Assembly: GCA_024234575.1 (NCBI GenBank)
Contig: JACKOB010000004.1
Location: forward strand, 248,001-312,000
From: Hahellaceae bacterium
GTDB lineage: Bacteria; Pseudomonadota; Gammaproteobacteria; Pseudomonadales; Oleiphilaceae
DNA: 64,000 nt
Direction of reading: 5' to 3'
The notes under the pieces are model-generated. The model made no database searches and had not been told where the DNA came from. It worked only from the letters and a program-made list of their open reading frames with translations. Below, piece by piece: positions 18,396 through 29,002 of this stretch (position 1 is its first letter; each line of letters opens with the position of its first letter). Both the position numbers and the translations under genes were made by a program.

Positions 18396-18977
18396 TTAGA
18401 ACAACTCTATTTCGTCGTTCGTGCCATCATCCTGAGTTCGCTCTTTTTCGCTAAAGCGGTGTTTATAGATTTCGAGAGCTTGCTCGACGCTTGCGCCTTG
18501 CATGATATGTTCAAACATTAACCTTTCTTCTTCCATGGTGTAGTTTGATGCGATCTCAGCCTGTAGTGCACGCCAGGCATTTGGGTTGTAGAGTTGTGAT
18601 GAGTCAGAGATTAATCCCCCTAAGCGTTCCAGGTCAGACTTAACGTGATGAATTCTTTGGGTCAGGCGATCGTAAAACTGGAAGGCAACGATTGCACCAT
18701 TGACGCGTTGATGAATATCAGAGGCATTATTTTGAATATCATTGACCGCAGTTGAGCTTTCGCCTGATTCGAGTTTTTGGCCCGCCTCGATAAGATCATT
18801 TATTTTGGAAGCGATAAAAGTAAAAGATTCGCTCAGCTCTGATACAGAGCGGTCACCGTCAGTCATCGTCGCTTCTATTTGGGCAACTGACAGCATCAAC
18901 ATGTTTATTGTTTCTCTTACCTGAGACCAGTCAAGATCCGGTTTGTCTGCCCGGGATCCAATGATAGAATGAGCCAA
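18396..18977 (-). CDS. Helical protein with a CheZ-like active-site pattern
   Basis: 193 aa, predicted almost entirely alpha-helical. The central helix VAFQFYDRLTQRIHHV resembles the CheZ dephosphorylation segment: the D-x3-Q spacing of CheZ (Asp143, Gln147) is preserved as DRLTQ. The C-terminus (DEIELF) is an acidic-hydrophobic tail, reminiscent of the CheZ tail that docks CheY. I infer a CheY-P phosphatase-like or receiver-binding protein, but overall identity to CheZ appears low. The start is TTG at 18977 with GAGGAAA upstream. It is convergent with the MOSC gene and close to cheV, but separated from any flagellar operon in this window. Confidence 0.65.
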   Translation of the reverse strand: MAHSIIGSRADKPDLDWSQVRETINMLMLSVAQIEATMTDGDRSVSELSESFTFIASKINDLIEAGQKLESGESSTAVNDIQNNASDIHQRVNGAIVAFQFYDRLTQRIHHVKSDLERLGGLISDSSQLYNPNAWRALQAEIASNYTMEEERLMFEHIMQGASVEQALEIYKHRFSEKERTQDDGTNDEIELF

Positions 18978-19123
18978 AATATTTCCTCAAATGCATTGCT
19001 GGATATCAGCGCTTTTGCAGAATCAAACCAAATTTAGCGGCACCGTTTGCCTCTAAATGACATACCCTGATTTATATTAAGAATAGCTGAGTTCAGCTAA
19101 TTCGCTAATTTTTTGGAGTTAAA

Positions 19124-21058
19124 ATGGCACTGCTCAGATTCGATTCAGTCAACCTAGCTTATGGAGCGAAGCCTTTATTGGCGAATGTTTCTTTTTCGCT
19201 TGAAGCTAGAGAAAGGGTGTGTTTGGTGGGGCGCAACGGCGAAGGAAAGTCGTCGTTCCTGGGGGTCGCCATTGGCAAAATAATTCCCGATGATGGTGAG
19301 TGCTGGGTTGAGCCTGGTTTGCGGATTGGTGAATTGCAGCAAGAAGTGCCAAGAGACAGTGAGGGAGATGTCTACGATATTGTAGCGGGGGGGCTGAGCG
19401 AAGCTGGAGAGTTGCTTAAGGAGTACCATCACCTCGTCCAGTCTGACATGGATTCGGCGAGTCTTAAGCGTTTGGAGTCGGTGCAGCATCGACTCGAAGC
19501 CGTTGATGGCTGGCAGTTGAATACGAAGGTCGAGAACATCATCAGCAGATTAGAGCTTGATGCTTCCGCTACTATGGCTAGTCTGTCAGGGGGGTGGAAG
19601 CGGCGTGTACTTCTGGCGCGGGCACTTGTTTCGTCGCCTGATGTGTTAATACTTGATGAGCCTACTAACCATTTGGATATTCCGGCAATACAGTGGCTTG
19701 AAGAGCAGTTGCTTGGCTTCAACGGATCATTGATTTTCGTAAGTCACGACAGATCGTTCATAAAAAAAATGGCCACCCGTATTATTGAGCTTGATCGAGG
19801 TGCGATGACATCATGGCCAGGAGATTACCTGGGATACTTAGAAGGAAAGCAGAAATTATTGGAAGAAGAGGAGCGTCACAATGCGCTGTTCGATAAACGC
19901 CTGTCTGAAGAAGAAGTGTGGATTCGAAAAGGCATAAAAGCACGCAGAACGAGAAACGAAGGCAGGGTGAGATCCCTCATCAAGTTGCGAGACGAGCGAC
20001 GACAGCGCCTTGATAAGCAAGGTAATGTGAGTATAAAGCTCGAAACTTCTGAAATATCCGGCAAATTGGTTGCTGAAGCAAAGAGTATTTCGTGGTCTTA
20101 CGATAATGGCCAGCCTCTTATTAAAGAATTCTCCTGTTCGATCCTGCGGGGTGACCGGGTGGGGTTTATTGGTGAGAACGGTAGCGGCAAAACGACACTG
20201 CTAAAACTCTTGTTGGGCGAGCTGTCGCCTAAGTCGGGTTCGATAAAGATTGGTACCAACCTAAATGTTGCCTACTTTGATCAGCTGAGAACAGCGCTTG
20301 ATCCTGAGAAGAGCGTTGCCGACAACGTCACTGAAAGCGGTGACTTTATCGAGCTGGCAGGTAAACGGCAGCACATTATGGGTTATCTAAACGACTTCCT
20401 GTTTACGTCCGAGCGCGCCAGAACACCAGTCAAAGCCCTGTCAGGCGGTGAGCGAAATCGTTTGTTGTTGGCGAAATTGTTTTCCAGGCCATCGAACATA
20501 CTGGTTTTGGATGAACCAACGAATGATCTTGACATAGAAACCCTGGAGCTTTTAGAAGAAGCCCTGACCAATTATGATGGCACCATCTTGTTAATAAGTC
20601 ATGACAGAGATTTTATCGACAGTATCTGTACCAGCACCTTTGCGTTTGAGGGGGGTGGCGTCATTAAAGAGTACGTTGGTGGCTACTCAGACTGGCGCAG
20701 ACAGGGGAAAGGTTTTCCTGTTGAAGCCAAAGAGTCAAAGACTGTTGCCGTTGAACTCGATAAGCAAGGCTCAGCAAGTGACACGTCAACTTTGGGAGTG
20801 GTTAATAAGGCCAGTGCGCCAGCCAAGAATAAATTAAGTTACAAGTTGAAATTAGAGCTGGAGTCACTACCGAAAAAAATCGCAGACCTTGAGGCCAAGC
20901 AGGGCTTGCTTAGAGAGCAAACTGAGCTGCCCGATTTCTATAGCCGTCCCCACGAAGAAGTGAGCGAAGTATTAGCGAAGATTACTGCTATCGCCGATGA
21001 TATCGAGTCCCATATGGAGCGGTGGATGGAATTGGAGGAAATGGCCACTGGATCGTAG
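19124..21058 (+). CDS. uup: ABC-F family ATPase Uup
   Basis: 644 aa with two ABC ATPase domains and no membrane segments. Domain 1 has Walker A GRNGEGKSS, signature LSGGWKRR and Walker B LILDEPTNHLD. Domain 2 has GENGSGKTT, LSGGERNR and LVLDEPTNDLD. A charged linker lies between the domains, and a C-terminal coiled coil (about 570-640) is the DNA-binding extension typical of Uup. ABC-F proteins act on ribosomes; Uup is also linked to suppression of transposon excision and replication intermediates. ATG at 19124 preceded by TTGGAGTT. Confidence 0.93.
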   Translation: MALLRFDSVNLAYGAKPLLANVSFSLEARERVCLVGRNGEGKSSFLGVAIGKIIPDDGECWVEPGLRIGELQQEVPRDSEGDVYDIVAGGLSEAGELLKEYHHLVQSDMDSASLKRLESVQHRLEAVDGWQLNTKVENIISRLELDASATMASLSGGWKRRVLLARALVSSPDVLILDEPTNHLDIPAIQWLEEQLLGFNGSLIFVSHDRSFIKKMATRIIELDRGAMTSWPGDYLGYLEGKQKLLEEEERHNALFDKRLSEEEVWIRKGIKARRTRNEGRVRSLIKLRDERRQRLDKQGNVSIKLETSEISGKLVAEAKSISWSYDNGQPLIKEFSCSILRGDRVGFIGENGSGKTTLLKLLLGELSPKSGSIKIGTNLNVAYFDQLRTALDPEKSVADNVTESGDFIELAGKRQHIMGYLNDFLFTSERARTPVKALSGGERNRLLLAKLFSRPSNILVLDEPTNDLDIETLELLEEALTNYDGTILLISHDRDFIDSICTSTFAFEGGGVIKEYVGGYSDWRRQGKGFPVEAKESKTVAVELDKQGSASDTSTLGVVNKASAPAKNKLSYKLKLELESLPKKIADLEAKQGLLREQTELPDFYSRPHEEVSEVLAKITAIADDIESHMERWMELEEMATGS

Positions 21059-21169
21059 TCGATAGAATTTCAAAAATACAACAGACAGATAGTTATCATC
21101 GTCTACAATGTTTGTAGGTTATTCTGTTTGTTGTTTCCTGAAATGTTGGTTTGAGAGAATTAGGCAGGT

Positions 21170-21847
21170 ATGAAGGTAAAATACGACTTCGAATTTGATG
21201 GCGGGACTGCGTTGCAATATGAGGTGGATCTCGACCGAAGCGCGATCGATGAAGCAAAGTTAGATCGGGAAGCTGAGGAGTGGGTGTTGTTGGAGCACTG
21301 TCAGTGTACAAATTGCCCCTTAAAAAAATCCGGCACGAAATATTGTCCGGCGGCTTTTGATATTCAGAAGGTTGTCGAAGATTTTAAAAACCAGCCAGCA
21401 TTCCAGAAAGTAAAGGTTAGTGTTACCACGCCTGAAAGAGTCTATAGCAAGCGCGCGGCACTTGAAGAAGGGTTGCGCTCACTGATGGGGTTGATCATGG
21501 CAACCAGCCATTGCCCTATACTGTCAGAACTCAAGCCAATGGCTAACCATCATATGCCTTTCGCGTCAAATGATGAGTTTATCTTGAGGTCGGTGTCTAT
21601 TTACTTGTTGCAGCAGTATTTTGATTTCCGTAATGGCGTTAAGCCCGACTGGGAGTTGAAGGGGTTAGTCGATAGAAATAAAAGGTTGCAGTTGGTTAAT
21701 CAGGCGTTGTGGCAACGAATTCACTCTGCGTGTGAAAGTGATTCGAATCTTAAGGCGTTACTCAGCTTTTTCTCGATGTCATCCAGTGTTAGCTTTTCTC
21801 TGGAGTCACAGTTGCAGAAGCTAAAAAACTCCCTTGGTAAGGTGTGA
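21170..21847 (+). CDS. Conserved hypothetical protein with an N-terminal cysteine cluster (DUF6901-like)
   Basis: 225 aa, soluble. After a beta-rich start (MKVKYDFEFDGGTALQYEVDLD) it has a compact cysteine cluster, HCQCTNCPL followed about 14 residues later by YCPAA. This gives four cysteines plus a histidine and looks like a metal or redox site. The second half is helical. From memory it resembles a family named DUF6901, but I could not confirm this. Function is unknown. It starts 111 bases after uup and may share its transcript. Confidence 0.75.
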   Translation: MKVKYDFEFDGGTALQYEVDLDRSAIDEAKLDREAEEWVLLEHCQCTNCPLKKSGTKYCPAAFDIQKVVEDFKNQPAFQKVKVSVTTPERVYSKRAALEEGLRSLMGLIMATSHCPILSELKPMANHHMPFASNDEFILRSVSIYLLQQYFDFRNGVKPDWELKGLVDRNKRLQLVNQALWQRIHSACESDSNLKALLSFFSMSSSVSFSLESQLQKLKNSLGKV

Positions 21848-21870
21848 GGCAGCTTTAAAAAACAGGCTAA

Positions 21871-21894
21871 GGGGCGAGTTAGTATCCACGCCCC
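21871..21894 (-). terminator. Possible hairpin terminator between convergent genes
   Basis: GGGGCG (21871-21876) pairs with CGCCCC (21889-21894) across a 12-base loop between the convergent DUF6901-like and usp genes. On the minus strand it is followed after a few bases by a T-run (TTTTTT), so it may end the usp transcript weakly. Confidence 0.35.
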
Positions 21895-21945
21895 GAGCAT
21901 TCCAAAACCTGTCGATGAGTGCTTTTAAGTCGGTTTCTGTAGAGG

Positions 21946-22380
21946 CTATTCGCGAAATTTGACTGCCAATACATCGCATTTTGCGCCATGCAATACACCG
22001 TTGGCCGTAGATCCCAAAAGTAAACCAAAACCATGCCTGCCGTGGCTGCCTACTACAATGAGGTCTGCTTTGGTTTCTTCGGCGATTCTGTGTACTTCTG
22101 TTTCTGGTCGACCAATACTGACATGGAGATTTTCGGTGCTGATGTTCGCACGAGCACCTAGTTCTGTCAGTCGTTCTCTTGCGTGCTGGTCAAGCTGTTT
22201 TTGTACTTCGGTCAAATCCATTGGAATGTCACCCCCATAGGCATAGCCGAGTGGTTCCAGTACGTGTACCAGTGATAGTTTCGCTTGGCACAATGAGCCG
22301 ATTTCTGTGGCTTTTTCTAGTACCGTACCTGATTCCTCTGTAAGATCCACTGCCACAAGAATGTGATTATAGGTTGGCAT
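21946..22380 (-). CDS. Universal stress protein A family protein
   Basis: 144 aa single UspA domain. It opens with HILVAVDLTEES (nucleotide-binding Asp) and ends with the ATP-binding signature GSHGRHGFGLLLGSTANGVL, so it is likely an ATP-binding type. Members help survive starvation and stress in the cytoplasm. AAGGAG precedes the ATG at 22380. Single gene, convergent with the DUF6901-like gene. The specific stress cannot be inferred. Confidence 0.93.
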   Translation of the reverse strand: MPTYNHILVAVDLTEESGTVLEKATEIGSLCQAKLSLVHVLEPLGYAYGGDIPMDLTEVQKQLDQHARERLTELGARANISTENLHVSIGRPETEVHRIAEETKADLIVVGSHGRHGFGLLLGSTANGVLHGAKCDVLAVKFRE

Positions 22381-22522
22381 TTTGACTCCTTAACCTTCCG
22401 CTTACCATTTCCATCGCGTTTCAGATGAGTATAGCTTTTTGGCTGTCTAAGTTGTAACCCTGTATGAGAATTTGTACTGAGTTCGAATTCCGTTAATTTA
22501 TTGCTCATAGAAGAGGTTTGGT

Positions 22523-23029
22523 GTGATTGAAGTTATTATTTTTCTCATTGTTTTGAGTATGGCTGGTTCAATTCTCTGGGTGTTGCCATCTCCTTCCCAG
22601 AGAAGAAAGGCGGCGCTTAGATCCAAGGCGTTGACGTTGGGGTTTAGTGTCCGTTTTTGCGACAAGCAATTCACATCCATAGTGGATGGTGAAGAATATC
22701 TTGATCCGCTAATCTGCTACGCAAGCCGCCCAGTGCAGAGTAAAGGACAAGATTTCGAGATTACTTTGATGAAGGTGTGGAAGGATGGTGAGTATATCTG
22801 GCGTTTAGATAGTTTGCGTAACTTGTCGGAGCAAACAGAAGCGTTGGTCACCAAGCGAGTGCAGGATATAGGCTCGATTCAAGGGGTGTCCTTTTTTCAG
22901 TCTGGCTATCGATTCTACTGGCTGGAAGCCGCCTCGACAGATGAGTTAGAAAGAGTGGCCGCTACGCTGGATGAGTTGTGGGCTCTCATGAATGCTGACG
23001 GTGGTAAGGGTAAAAAATCGGTAGAGTAG
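22523..23029 (+). CDS. Membrane-anchored hypothetical protein
   Basis: 168 aa. An N-terminal hydrophobic anchor (MIEVIIFLIVLSMAGSILWVL) is followed by a basic stop (PSPSQRRKAALRSK) and a soluble domain of mixed beta/alpha character rich in aromatic residues (SGYRFYWLEA). The topology predicts the domain on the cytoplasmic side. The GTG start at 22523 is chosen because it begins the hydrophobic segment; AGAGG lies upstream. No family is recognised. It is divergent from usp. Confidence 0.75.
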   Translation: MIEVIIFLIVLSMAGSILWVLPSPSQRRKAALRSKALTLGFSVRFCDKQFTSIVDGEEYLDPLICYASRPVQSKGQDFEITLMKVWKDGEYIWRLDSLRNLSEQTEALVTKRVQDIGSIQGVSFFQSGYRFYWLEAASTDELERVAATLDELWALMNADGGKGKKSVE

Positions 23030-23072
23030 AGGGGGTGTCGCCCTGGGGGCGCTCTCCCTATTCGACAATGGT

Positions 23073-23900
23073 TTATTTTTTAGCGTAAAGAACCGACACA
23101 TCCAATATAGAATCTATGATTCTCTTGCTGTACAGATTCACAACGTAATTGACGTTCTTTTCGTTGTAATTAATAAAAGAGTTGCGAATAAACTGCCATT
23201 TGGTTTTTGTTGAGGCGAGCGTTCTCTTGATTTCCTGTGTATTCGCGGGGTCATCTATCAGCTCTGCAAGAGTCTTGTCGACTGAAAGGGCGATTGCATC
23301 AAGTGGTCTTTCTGTGTCGCTACCCTGGGCTGTTTGGACAACGCTGGAGGTGCTTCTCGCTGTGTAAGATGCCACCATCTTGGAGATCGTCACGGCTAGT
23401 TCTCGCGCTTTTTGGGCTGAGGGATTGGGTTTATAGCCTGTAGTCTGGGATAGTTTTTTCTTGAGATTCTCAATCTTCTGGCTGAGTTCACCATTTTTTC
23501 GAGACAGGTCATCTACCAGACGCAGGTCGGAGTAGCCATTCTCTTTGACGAATTCTATATTGTCAGTGAGTAGTCGCTTGAATTCTTTATACTCAGTAGT
23601 CACCAGGTCATTGTCAGCTTTTAACTCACTGGGGATGGTTTGTTGGATTTCTGCGCTCAGTGTGTCGGTTTTTTCAATTGACTCGACAACGTCGGCAAGT
23701 AATCCTTTATCTCCCGTGTTGGCGGTATAGTTGTAAAAACTATTTAACGCGGCGTGAGTTTTAATAGATGTAATATACAGGTTCGAAACAAGGGACTCGG
23801 TTTCGTCAGTAGTGATCGCCAGCAGGTTAGAAGATAGCAGCCCCAGGAACATCGTTAAAGCGGCTGAAAAACTACTCAGTTTACTAATGAGAACCCTCAT
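23073..23900 (-). CDS. Secreted helical protein of unknown function
   Basis: 275 aa with a signal peptide (LSSFSAALTMFLGLLSSNLLA). The mature part is predicted helical, with heptad-like stretches (LSRKNGELSQKIENLKKKLSQ), so a periplasmic coiled coil or four-helix bundle is likely. It has no cysteines and no recognised domain. GATGGAGAG precedes the ATG at 23900, a strong ribosome binding site. It stands alone: convergent with the gene on its left and separated by over 600 bases from fadB on its right. Confidence 0.78.
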   Translation of the reverse strand: MRVLISKLSSFSAALTMFLGLLSSNLLAITTDETESLVSNLYITSIKTHAALNSFYNYTANTGDKGLLADVVESIEKTDTLSAEIQQTIPSELKADNDLVTTEYKEFKRLLTDNIEFVKENGYSDLRLVDDLSRKNGELSQKIENLKKKLSQTTGYKPNPSAQKARELAVTISKMVASYTARSTSSVVQTAQGSDTERPLDAIALSVDKTLAELIDDPANTQEIKRTLASTKTKWQFIRNSFINYNEKNVNYVVNLYSKRIIDSILDVSVLYAKK

Positions 23901-24524
23901 TTAGTCTCTCCATCATTATTTTTATAGAAACAACCCAAAAGAATTGTTCAGGTTGAGTTAGCTCAATACTTCAGCATCGACAAAGTACGATTATATAGTC
24001 TATATTTCTGACTTCACATCTCAGAGGAGACGCCCTTTTACAGAACTCTTCTGGCATCATCAGATAAGTGTAGTATTTTCTGTATGATATACAAATGCTT
24101 AATAGCTGAGGCTAAAGTAGTCACTCATAAGTTTCAACTCTGAATTGTTATCATATGTAATTTTTTAGCTTGTGGTGCCTGAGTAATTTCCCCAAATCTA
24201 CCAATTTGCGTCGTATTATCTGCAACTAAATGAAATATATAGATATATTTGCTTTAATTAAAAATTGAACTTGTAAAATAAGGGGAAATATTGACATAAA
24301 ATATTGACAAATGGACGATTTTTTTCCATGGTTGGCACTCTCGATTCAAACAAGCGTATGAATTTTTTCGTCGCGGTGATTGTATCGGTTTTATTAACAC
24401 ATGCTAATTATGTTTTTTGTCCCTTAATAATTTGTTTTGACTGCAGGCAAATCGCCTACGGCCACGCGAAAATTAGAGAGGAGAATTGACAGATTAGTGC
24501 TCAATAACGCTTGGAGAACAGTGG
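23901..24524. promoter_or_regulatory. Long AT-rich region upstream of fadBA
   Basis: 624 bases without a convincing gene. It holds an 8-bp inverted repeat with a 2-base centre (AAATATAT at 24233-24240, ATATATTT at 24243-24250) and two direct copies of ATATTGACA about 13 bases apart near 24288-24309, each containing a perfect TTGACA -35-like box. No matching -10 at 16-18 bases was found. These may be operator and promoter elements for fadB, whose regulator I cannot name. A short frame at 24304-24489 looks spurious. Confidence 0.4.
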
Positions 24525-26672
24525 ATGATTTACGAAGGTAAAGCCATCACCGTCAAAGAAATCGAAGGTGGTATTGCGCAACTCAACTTCGACTTAAAAG
24601 GCGAATCTGTAAATAAATTTAACAGACTCACCATCGAAGAGTTACGCAGCGCGACAGACGCGCTTAAATCACAGAAGGGTGTCAAAGCTCTCGTGGTTAC
24701 CAGTTCTAAAGATTGCTTTATTGTCGGTGCAGATATTACAGAATTCACCGCTTTATTTGCTGGCCCAGAAGAAGAGTTGGTTGCCAATAACTTAACGGCA
24801 AACAAAATTTTTAGCGACATCGAAGACTTACCATTCCCTACAGTGACCGCGATTAACGGTATTGCTTTAGGTGGCGGGTTTGAAATGTGCCTGTCAACAG
24901 ACTTCAGAGTCATGTCGACCAAGGCTAAAGTTGGGTTGCCTGAAGTTAAATTAGGTATTTTTCCAGGCTTTGGCGGAACCGTTAGATTGCCTCGCCTTAT
25001 TGGTGCAGACAACGCTATCGAGTGGATATGCATGGGCAAAGAATACCGCCCTGATGACGCATTGAAATTTGGAGCAGTCGATGCGGTTGTAGCGCCAGAG
25101 AAATTATTTGATGCCGCAATTGCTTTGCTTAAGCAATGCCTCGACGCAAAAATTGATTACAAAGCTCGTCGCGAAGAAAAGACTACTAAGCTGAAACTTA
25201 ACGCGATGGAAAGCATGATGACTTTCGAAATCGCTAAGGGCTTTGTAGCTGCTCAGGCGGGTAAGAACTACCCTTCACCTGTTGAATCGATCAAAGTGAT
25301 GCAGAAGCACGCTGGCATGGGTCGTGATAAGGCATTGGAAGTTGAGGCAAAAGGTTTTGCTAAAATGGCAAAAACCAGCGTTTCGGCAAGCCTTGTTGGT
25401 CTGTTCCTGAACGATCAGGAGCTGAAGCAAAAAGCTAAAGAACTGGAACCAGCTGCTGCCGAGGTTAAATTGGCTGCGGTATTGGGTGCAGGTATCATGG
25501 GTGGCGGTGTTGCTTATCAGTCTGCCCTGAAAGGCACGCCTATCATCATGAAGGATATTAATCCTGCCGGTATCACGCTTGGTCTGAATGAAGCTAAGAA
25601 GCTTTTGGTTAAGGGTGTTGAGAAAAAGAAAGTTACTCCCGAGAAAATGGCGGACATTCTTAACAGCATCACTCCAACATTGAACTACGGTGATTTCAAG
25701 AACGTTGATCTCGTCGTTGAAGCGGTTGTAGAGAACCCAAAAGTGAAGGATATGGTACTGCGTGAGTGTGAAGACCACGTTCGCGAAGACACTATCCTGA
25801 CGACAAATACCTCAACTATTTCTGTAAATCTTTTGGCTAAAAACCTTAAGAGACCAGAAAACTTCTGTGGTATGCACTTTTTCAACCCTGTGCATATGAT
25901 GCCTCTGGTTGAAGTTATTCGTGGCGAGAAATCAAGTGAAAAAGCAATTGCTACAACAGTTGCTTACGCGAAAGCTATGGGTAAAACACCTGTCGTTGTT
26001 AACGATTGCCCAGGATTTTTGGTTAATCGCATTTTGTTCCCTTATTTTGGTGGCTTTATTGGGTTGGTGCGTGATGGAGCGGACTTCCAGCAAGTTGACA
26101 AAATTATGGAGAGGTTCGGCTGGCCGATGGGGCCAGGGTACTTACTGGATGTGGTTGGTATGGATACCGCCAAGCACGCTGGTGAAGTGATGGCTGAAGG
26201 CTTCCCTGACCGTATGAAAAATGAAGGTCGCACTGCAATCGACGTAATGTTTGAAAGCAAGCGTTATGGTCAGAAAACAGACTCGGGCTTCTATCGTTAC
26301 GAACTGGACAGAAAAGGTAAGCAGAAGAAGGTTGTTGATGAAACTACCTACGATCTGTTGAAGCCTGTTGTTCAGGGAAGTAAGGAATTCTCTGAAGAAG
26401 AAATCATCGAACGTATGATGGTGCCTTTGTGTATCGAAACTGTACGCTGCTTGGAAGATGGTATTGTAGATGCGCCAGCTGAGGCAGATATGGGTCTTAT
26501 TTTCGGTATAGGTTTCCCTCCATTCCGCGGTGGTGCTCTGCGTTACATTGATTCTCTCGGCATGGCAGAATTCTGCAAAATTGCTGATAAATACGCGGAT
26601 TTAGGTCCTCTCTACGCGCCTACTGCGGGTATGAGAGAAATGGCAAAAGCTGGCAAGAAGTTTTTTGGCTAA
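24525..26672 (+). CDS. fadB: Fatty acid oxidation complex subunit alpha
   Basis: 715 aa, the length of Pseudomonas-type FadB. The N-terminal crotonase domain (about 1-190) carries [17 protein letters not shown] with catalytic glutamates, giving enoyl-CoA hydratase and isomerase activities. The central NAD-binding 3-hydroxyacyl-CoA dehydrogenase domain has [19 protein letters not shown] (about 320) and the catalytic [17 protein letters not shown]. The C-terminal dehydrogenase repeats follow. FadB forms an alpha2beta2 complex with FadA. ATG at 24525 with TTGGAGAAC upstream. Operon with fadA, 34 bases apart. Confidence 0.98.
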   Translation: MIYEGKAITVKEIEGGIAQLNFDLKGESVNKFNRLTIEELRSATDALKSQKGVKALVVTSSKDCFIVGADITEFTALFAGPEEELVANNLTANKIFSDIEDLPFPTVTAINGIALGGGFEMCLSTDFRVMSTKAKVGLPEVKLGIFPGFGGTVRLPRLIGADNAIEWICMGKEYRPDDALKFGAVDAVVAPEKLFDAAIALLKQCLDAKIDYKARREEKTTKLKLNAMESMMTFEIAKGFVAAQAGKNYPSPVESIKVMQKHAGMGRDKALEVEAKGFAKMAKTSVSASLVGLFLNDQELKQKAKELEPAAAEVKLAAVLGAGIMGGGVAYQSALKGTPIIMKDINPAGITLGLNEAKKLLVKGVEKKKVTPEKMADILNSITPTLNYGDFKNVDLVVEAVVENPKVKDMVLRECEDHVREDTILTTNTSTISVNLLAKNLKRPENFCGMHFFNPVHMMPLVEVIRGEKSSEKAIATTVAYAKAMGKTPVVVNDCPGFLVNRILFPYFGGFIGLVRDGADFQQVDKIMERFGWPMGPGYLLDVVGMDTAKHAGEVMAEGFPDRMKNEGRTAIDVMFESKRYGQKTDSGFYRYELDRKGKQKKVVDETTYDLLKPVVQGSKEFSEEEIIERMMVPLCIETVRCLEDGIVDAPAEADMGLIFGIGFPPFRGGALRYIDSLGMAEFCKIADKYADLGPLYAPTAGMREMAKAGKKFFG

Positions 26673-26679
26673 TTGCTGA

Positions 26680-27882
<1,203 letters not shown>

Positions 27883-27938
27883 GTCTAATAGGTCGGTGTA
27901 CAAACAGGGGGCGATTGTGGCTCCCTGCTAAAAACAAC

Positions 27939-27970
27939 GCCCCAGCTTAACAGCCGGGGCTTTGTTTTTT
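27939..27970 (+). terminator. Intrinsic terminator after fadA
   Basis: GCCCC...GGGGC stem (27939-27960) with an inner GC pair after one mismatch, followed by TTTGTTTTTT. It closes the fadBA operon before a convergent gene. Confidence 0.85.
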
Positions 27971-27974
27971 ATAG

Positions 27975-28718
27975 CTAAAATTTCTTTTTAAGTGGCTCTT
28001 CAGTTGGTTTTGGTGGGGCGGTTGGCGGCGGTGAATCGTGATCTATTACTGATCTCATAACCTGTTTTATTTGTTCGGTAAGGTCTCTGATTTGTTGTGT
28101 TTTTTCAGGAAATTCAATGGGGCTTGAGCGTAGCGCCTCTTTAGCTTGTTTTAAATGTGACTGTGCTAAGACTCTGTCGCCGTTGGTCAGGTATTTATTG
28201 CCTTGTGCGGTGTGGCTGGCAACCTCGATGTCGAGTTTGAGTTTTTGCAAATGGTGGATGAGCTCGGTGTATTTACTTTGCCCGATGCGTCCTTTTTTGT
28301 AAGCTGAGTTGAGAAATTTTGTTAGCGTATTGATATGAATATTAGTGCTTTCTATTTCGGTGTCGGAAGTGAGTGCTTGGGATGCAGGTTCGTCTCTCTC
28401 TTCGTTAGCTAGCTTTGTCTGCCTTAGTCTCTCTTCATCGCAATATTTCTGGTGTTGTTCATTAGATGGTTCAAGCGCACTCAGTTTGTCGCACAGTTTT
28501 ATAATTTGTTGTTGAATGATCAGTGTAAGTTCAAGTGATGGGTCGGTTTTTAAAAGTGCGTTACGAATTTCAGAAAATTCTTCGATTTTTCGTTTTAGTT
28601 GCCGCGTTTGGCTTTTAAGGCGTCGAATTGCCTGTTGTCGTTTATAAGCAATTGTGCTGATAAAAATGGAGGCTGCGAAAATAATTCCAAGGCCACCAAA
28701 AAAAATCCAATACATCAT
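27975..28718 (-). CDS. Membrane-anchored coiled-coil protein of unknown function
   Basis: 247 aa. One N-terminal transmembrane helix (YWIFFGGLGIIFAASIFIST) is followed by long charged helices with heptad patterns (RLKSQTRQLKRKIEEF; LANEERDEPASQ). The tail is proline-rich, ending in PPPTAPPKPTEEPLKKKF. It is mainly cytoplasmic by the positive-inside rule. No family is recognised. The stretch around YLTNGDRVLAQSHLKQAKEAL is TPR-like. Convergent with fadA and divergent from topA. Confidence 0.75.
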   Translation of the reverse strand: MMYWIFFGGLGIIFAASIFISTIAYKRQQAIRRLKSQTRQLKRKIEEFSEIRNALLKTDPSLELTLIIQQQIIKLCDKLSALEPSNEQHQKYCDEERLRQTKLANEERDEPASQALTSDTEIESTNIHINTLTKFLNSAYKKGRIGQSKYTELIHHLQKLKLDIEVASHTAQGNKYLTNGDRVLAQSHLKQAKEALRSSPIEFPEKTQQIRDLTEQIKQVMRSVIDHDSPPPTAPPKPTEEPLKKKF

Positions 28719-28913
28719 AATTTATGGGTAACGAGTCGTGTTGATTGTTTGGTTGAAGTAAGTGTTTTCAGTGTTGGGTATAACATTACCTGTAGGTAGT
28801 TTTTTAATCAAAGGATAGCTAATAATTCACAAAAGTAATTGAAAAACTTAATTGATGTCGTGAATAAACGCGTCTTTGTATTTGATTTTTTTTAAGAAAA
28901 TCTTGGTAATACC

Positions 28914-28942
28914 TTGACCGTTGAGCTACAACCTCTTATATA
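28914..28942 (+). promoter_or_regulatory. Probable topA promoter
   Basis: TTGACC (28914-28919), a 17-base spacer and TATATA (28937-28942), about 60 bases before the topA ATG. The match to the sigma-70 consensus is good but the start site is not verified. Confidence 0.5.
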
Positions 28943-29002
28943 TGTCCGCAACTACAGTTGTGAAAATTCTCTAGCCAAGTCGTTTTCGGGAACTAGCGAA
29001 AA

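Noticed and set aside
24304..24489. 61-codon frame upstream of fadB
   Set aside because: Contains a hydrophobic stretch but lies in AT-rich regulatory DNA with poor start signals; kept as a note only.
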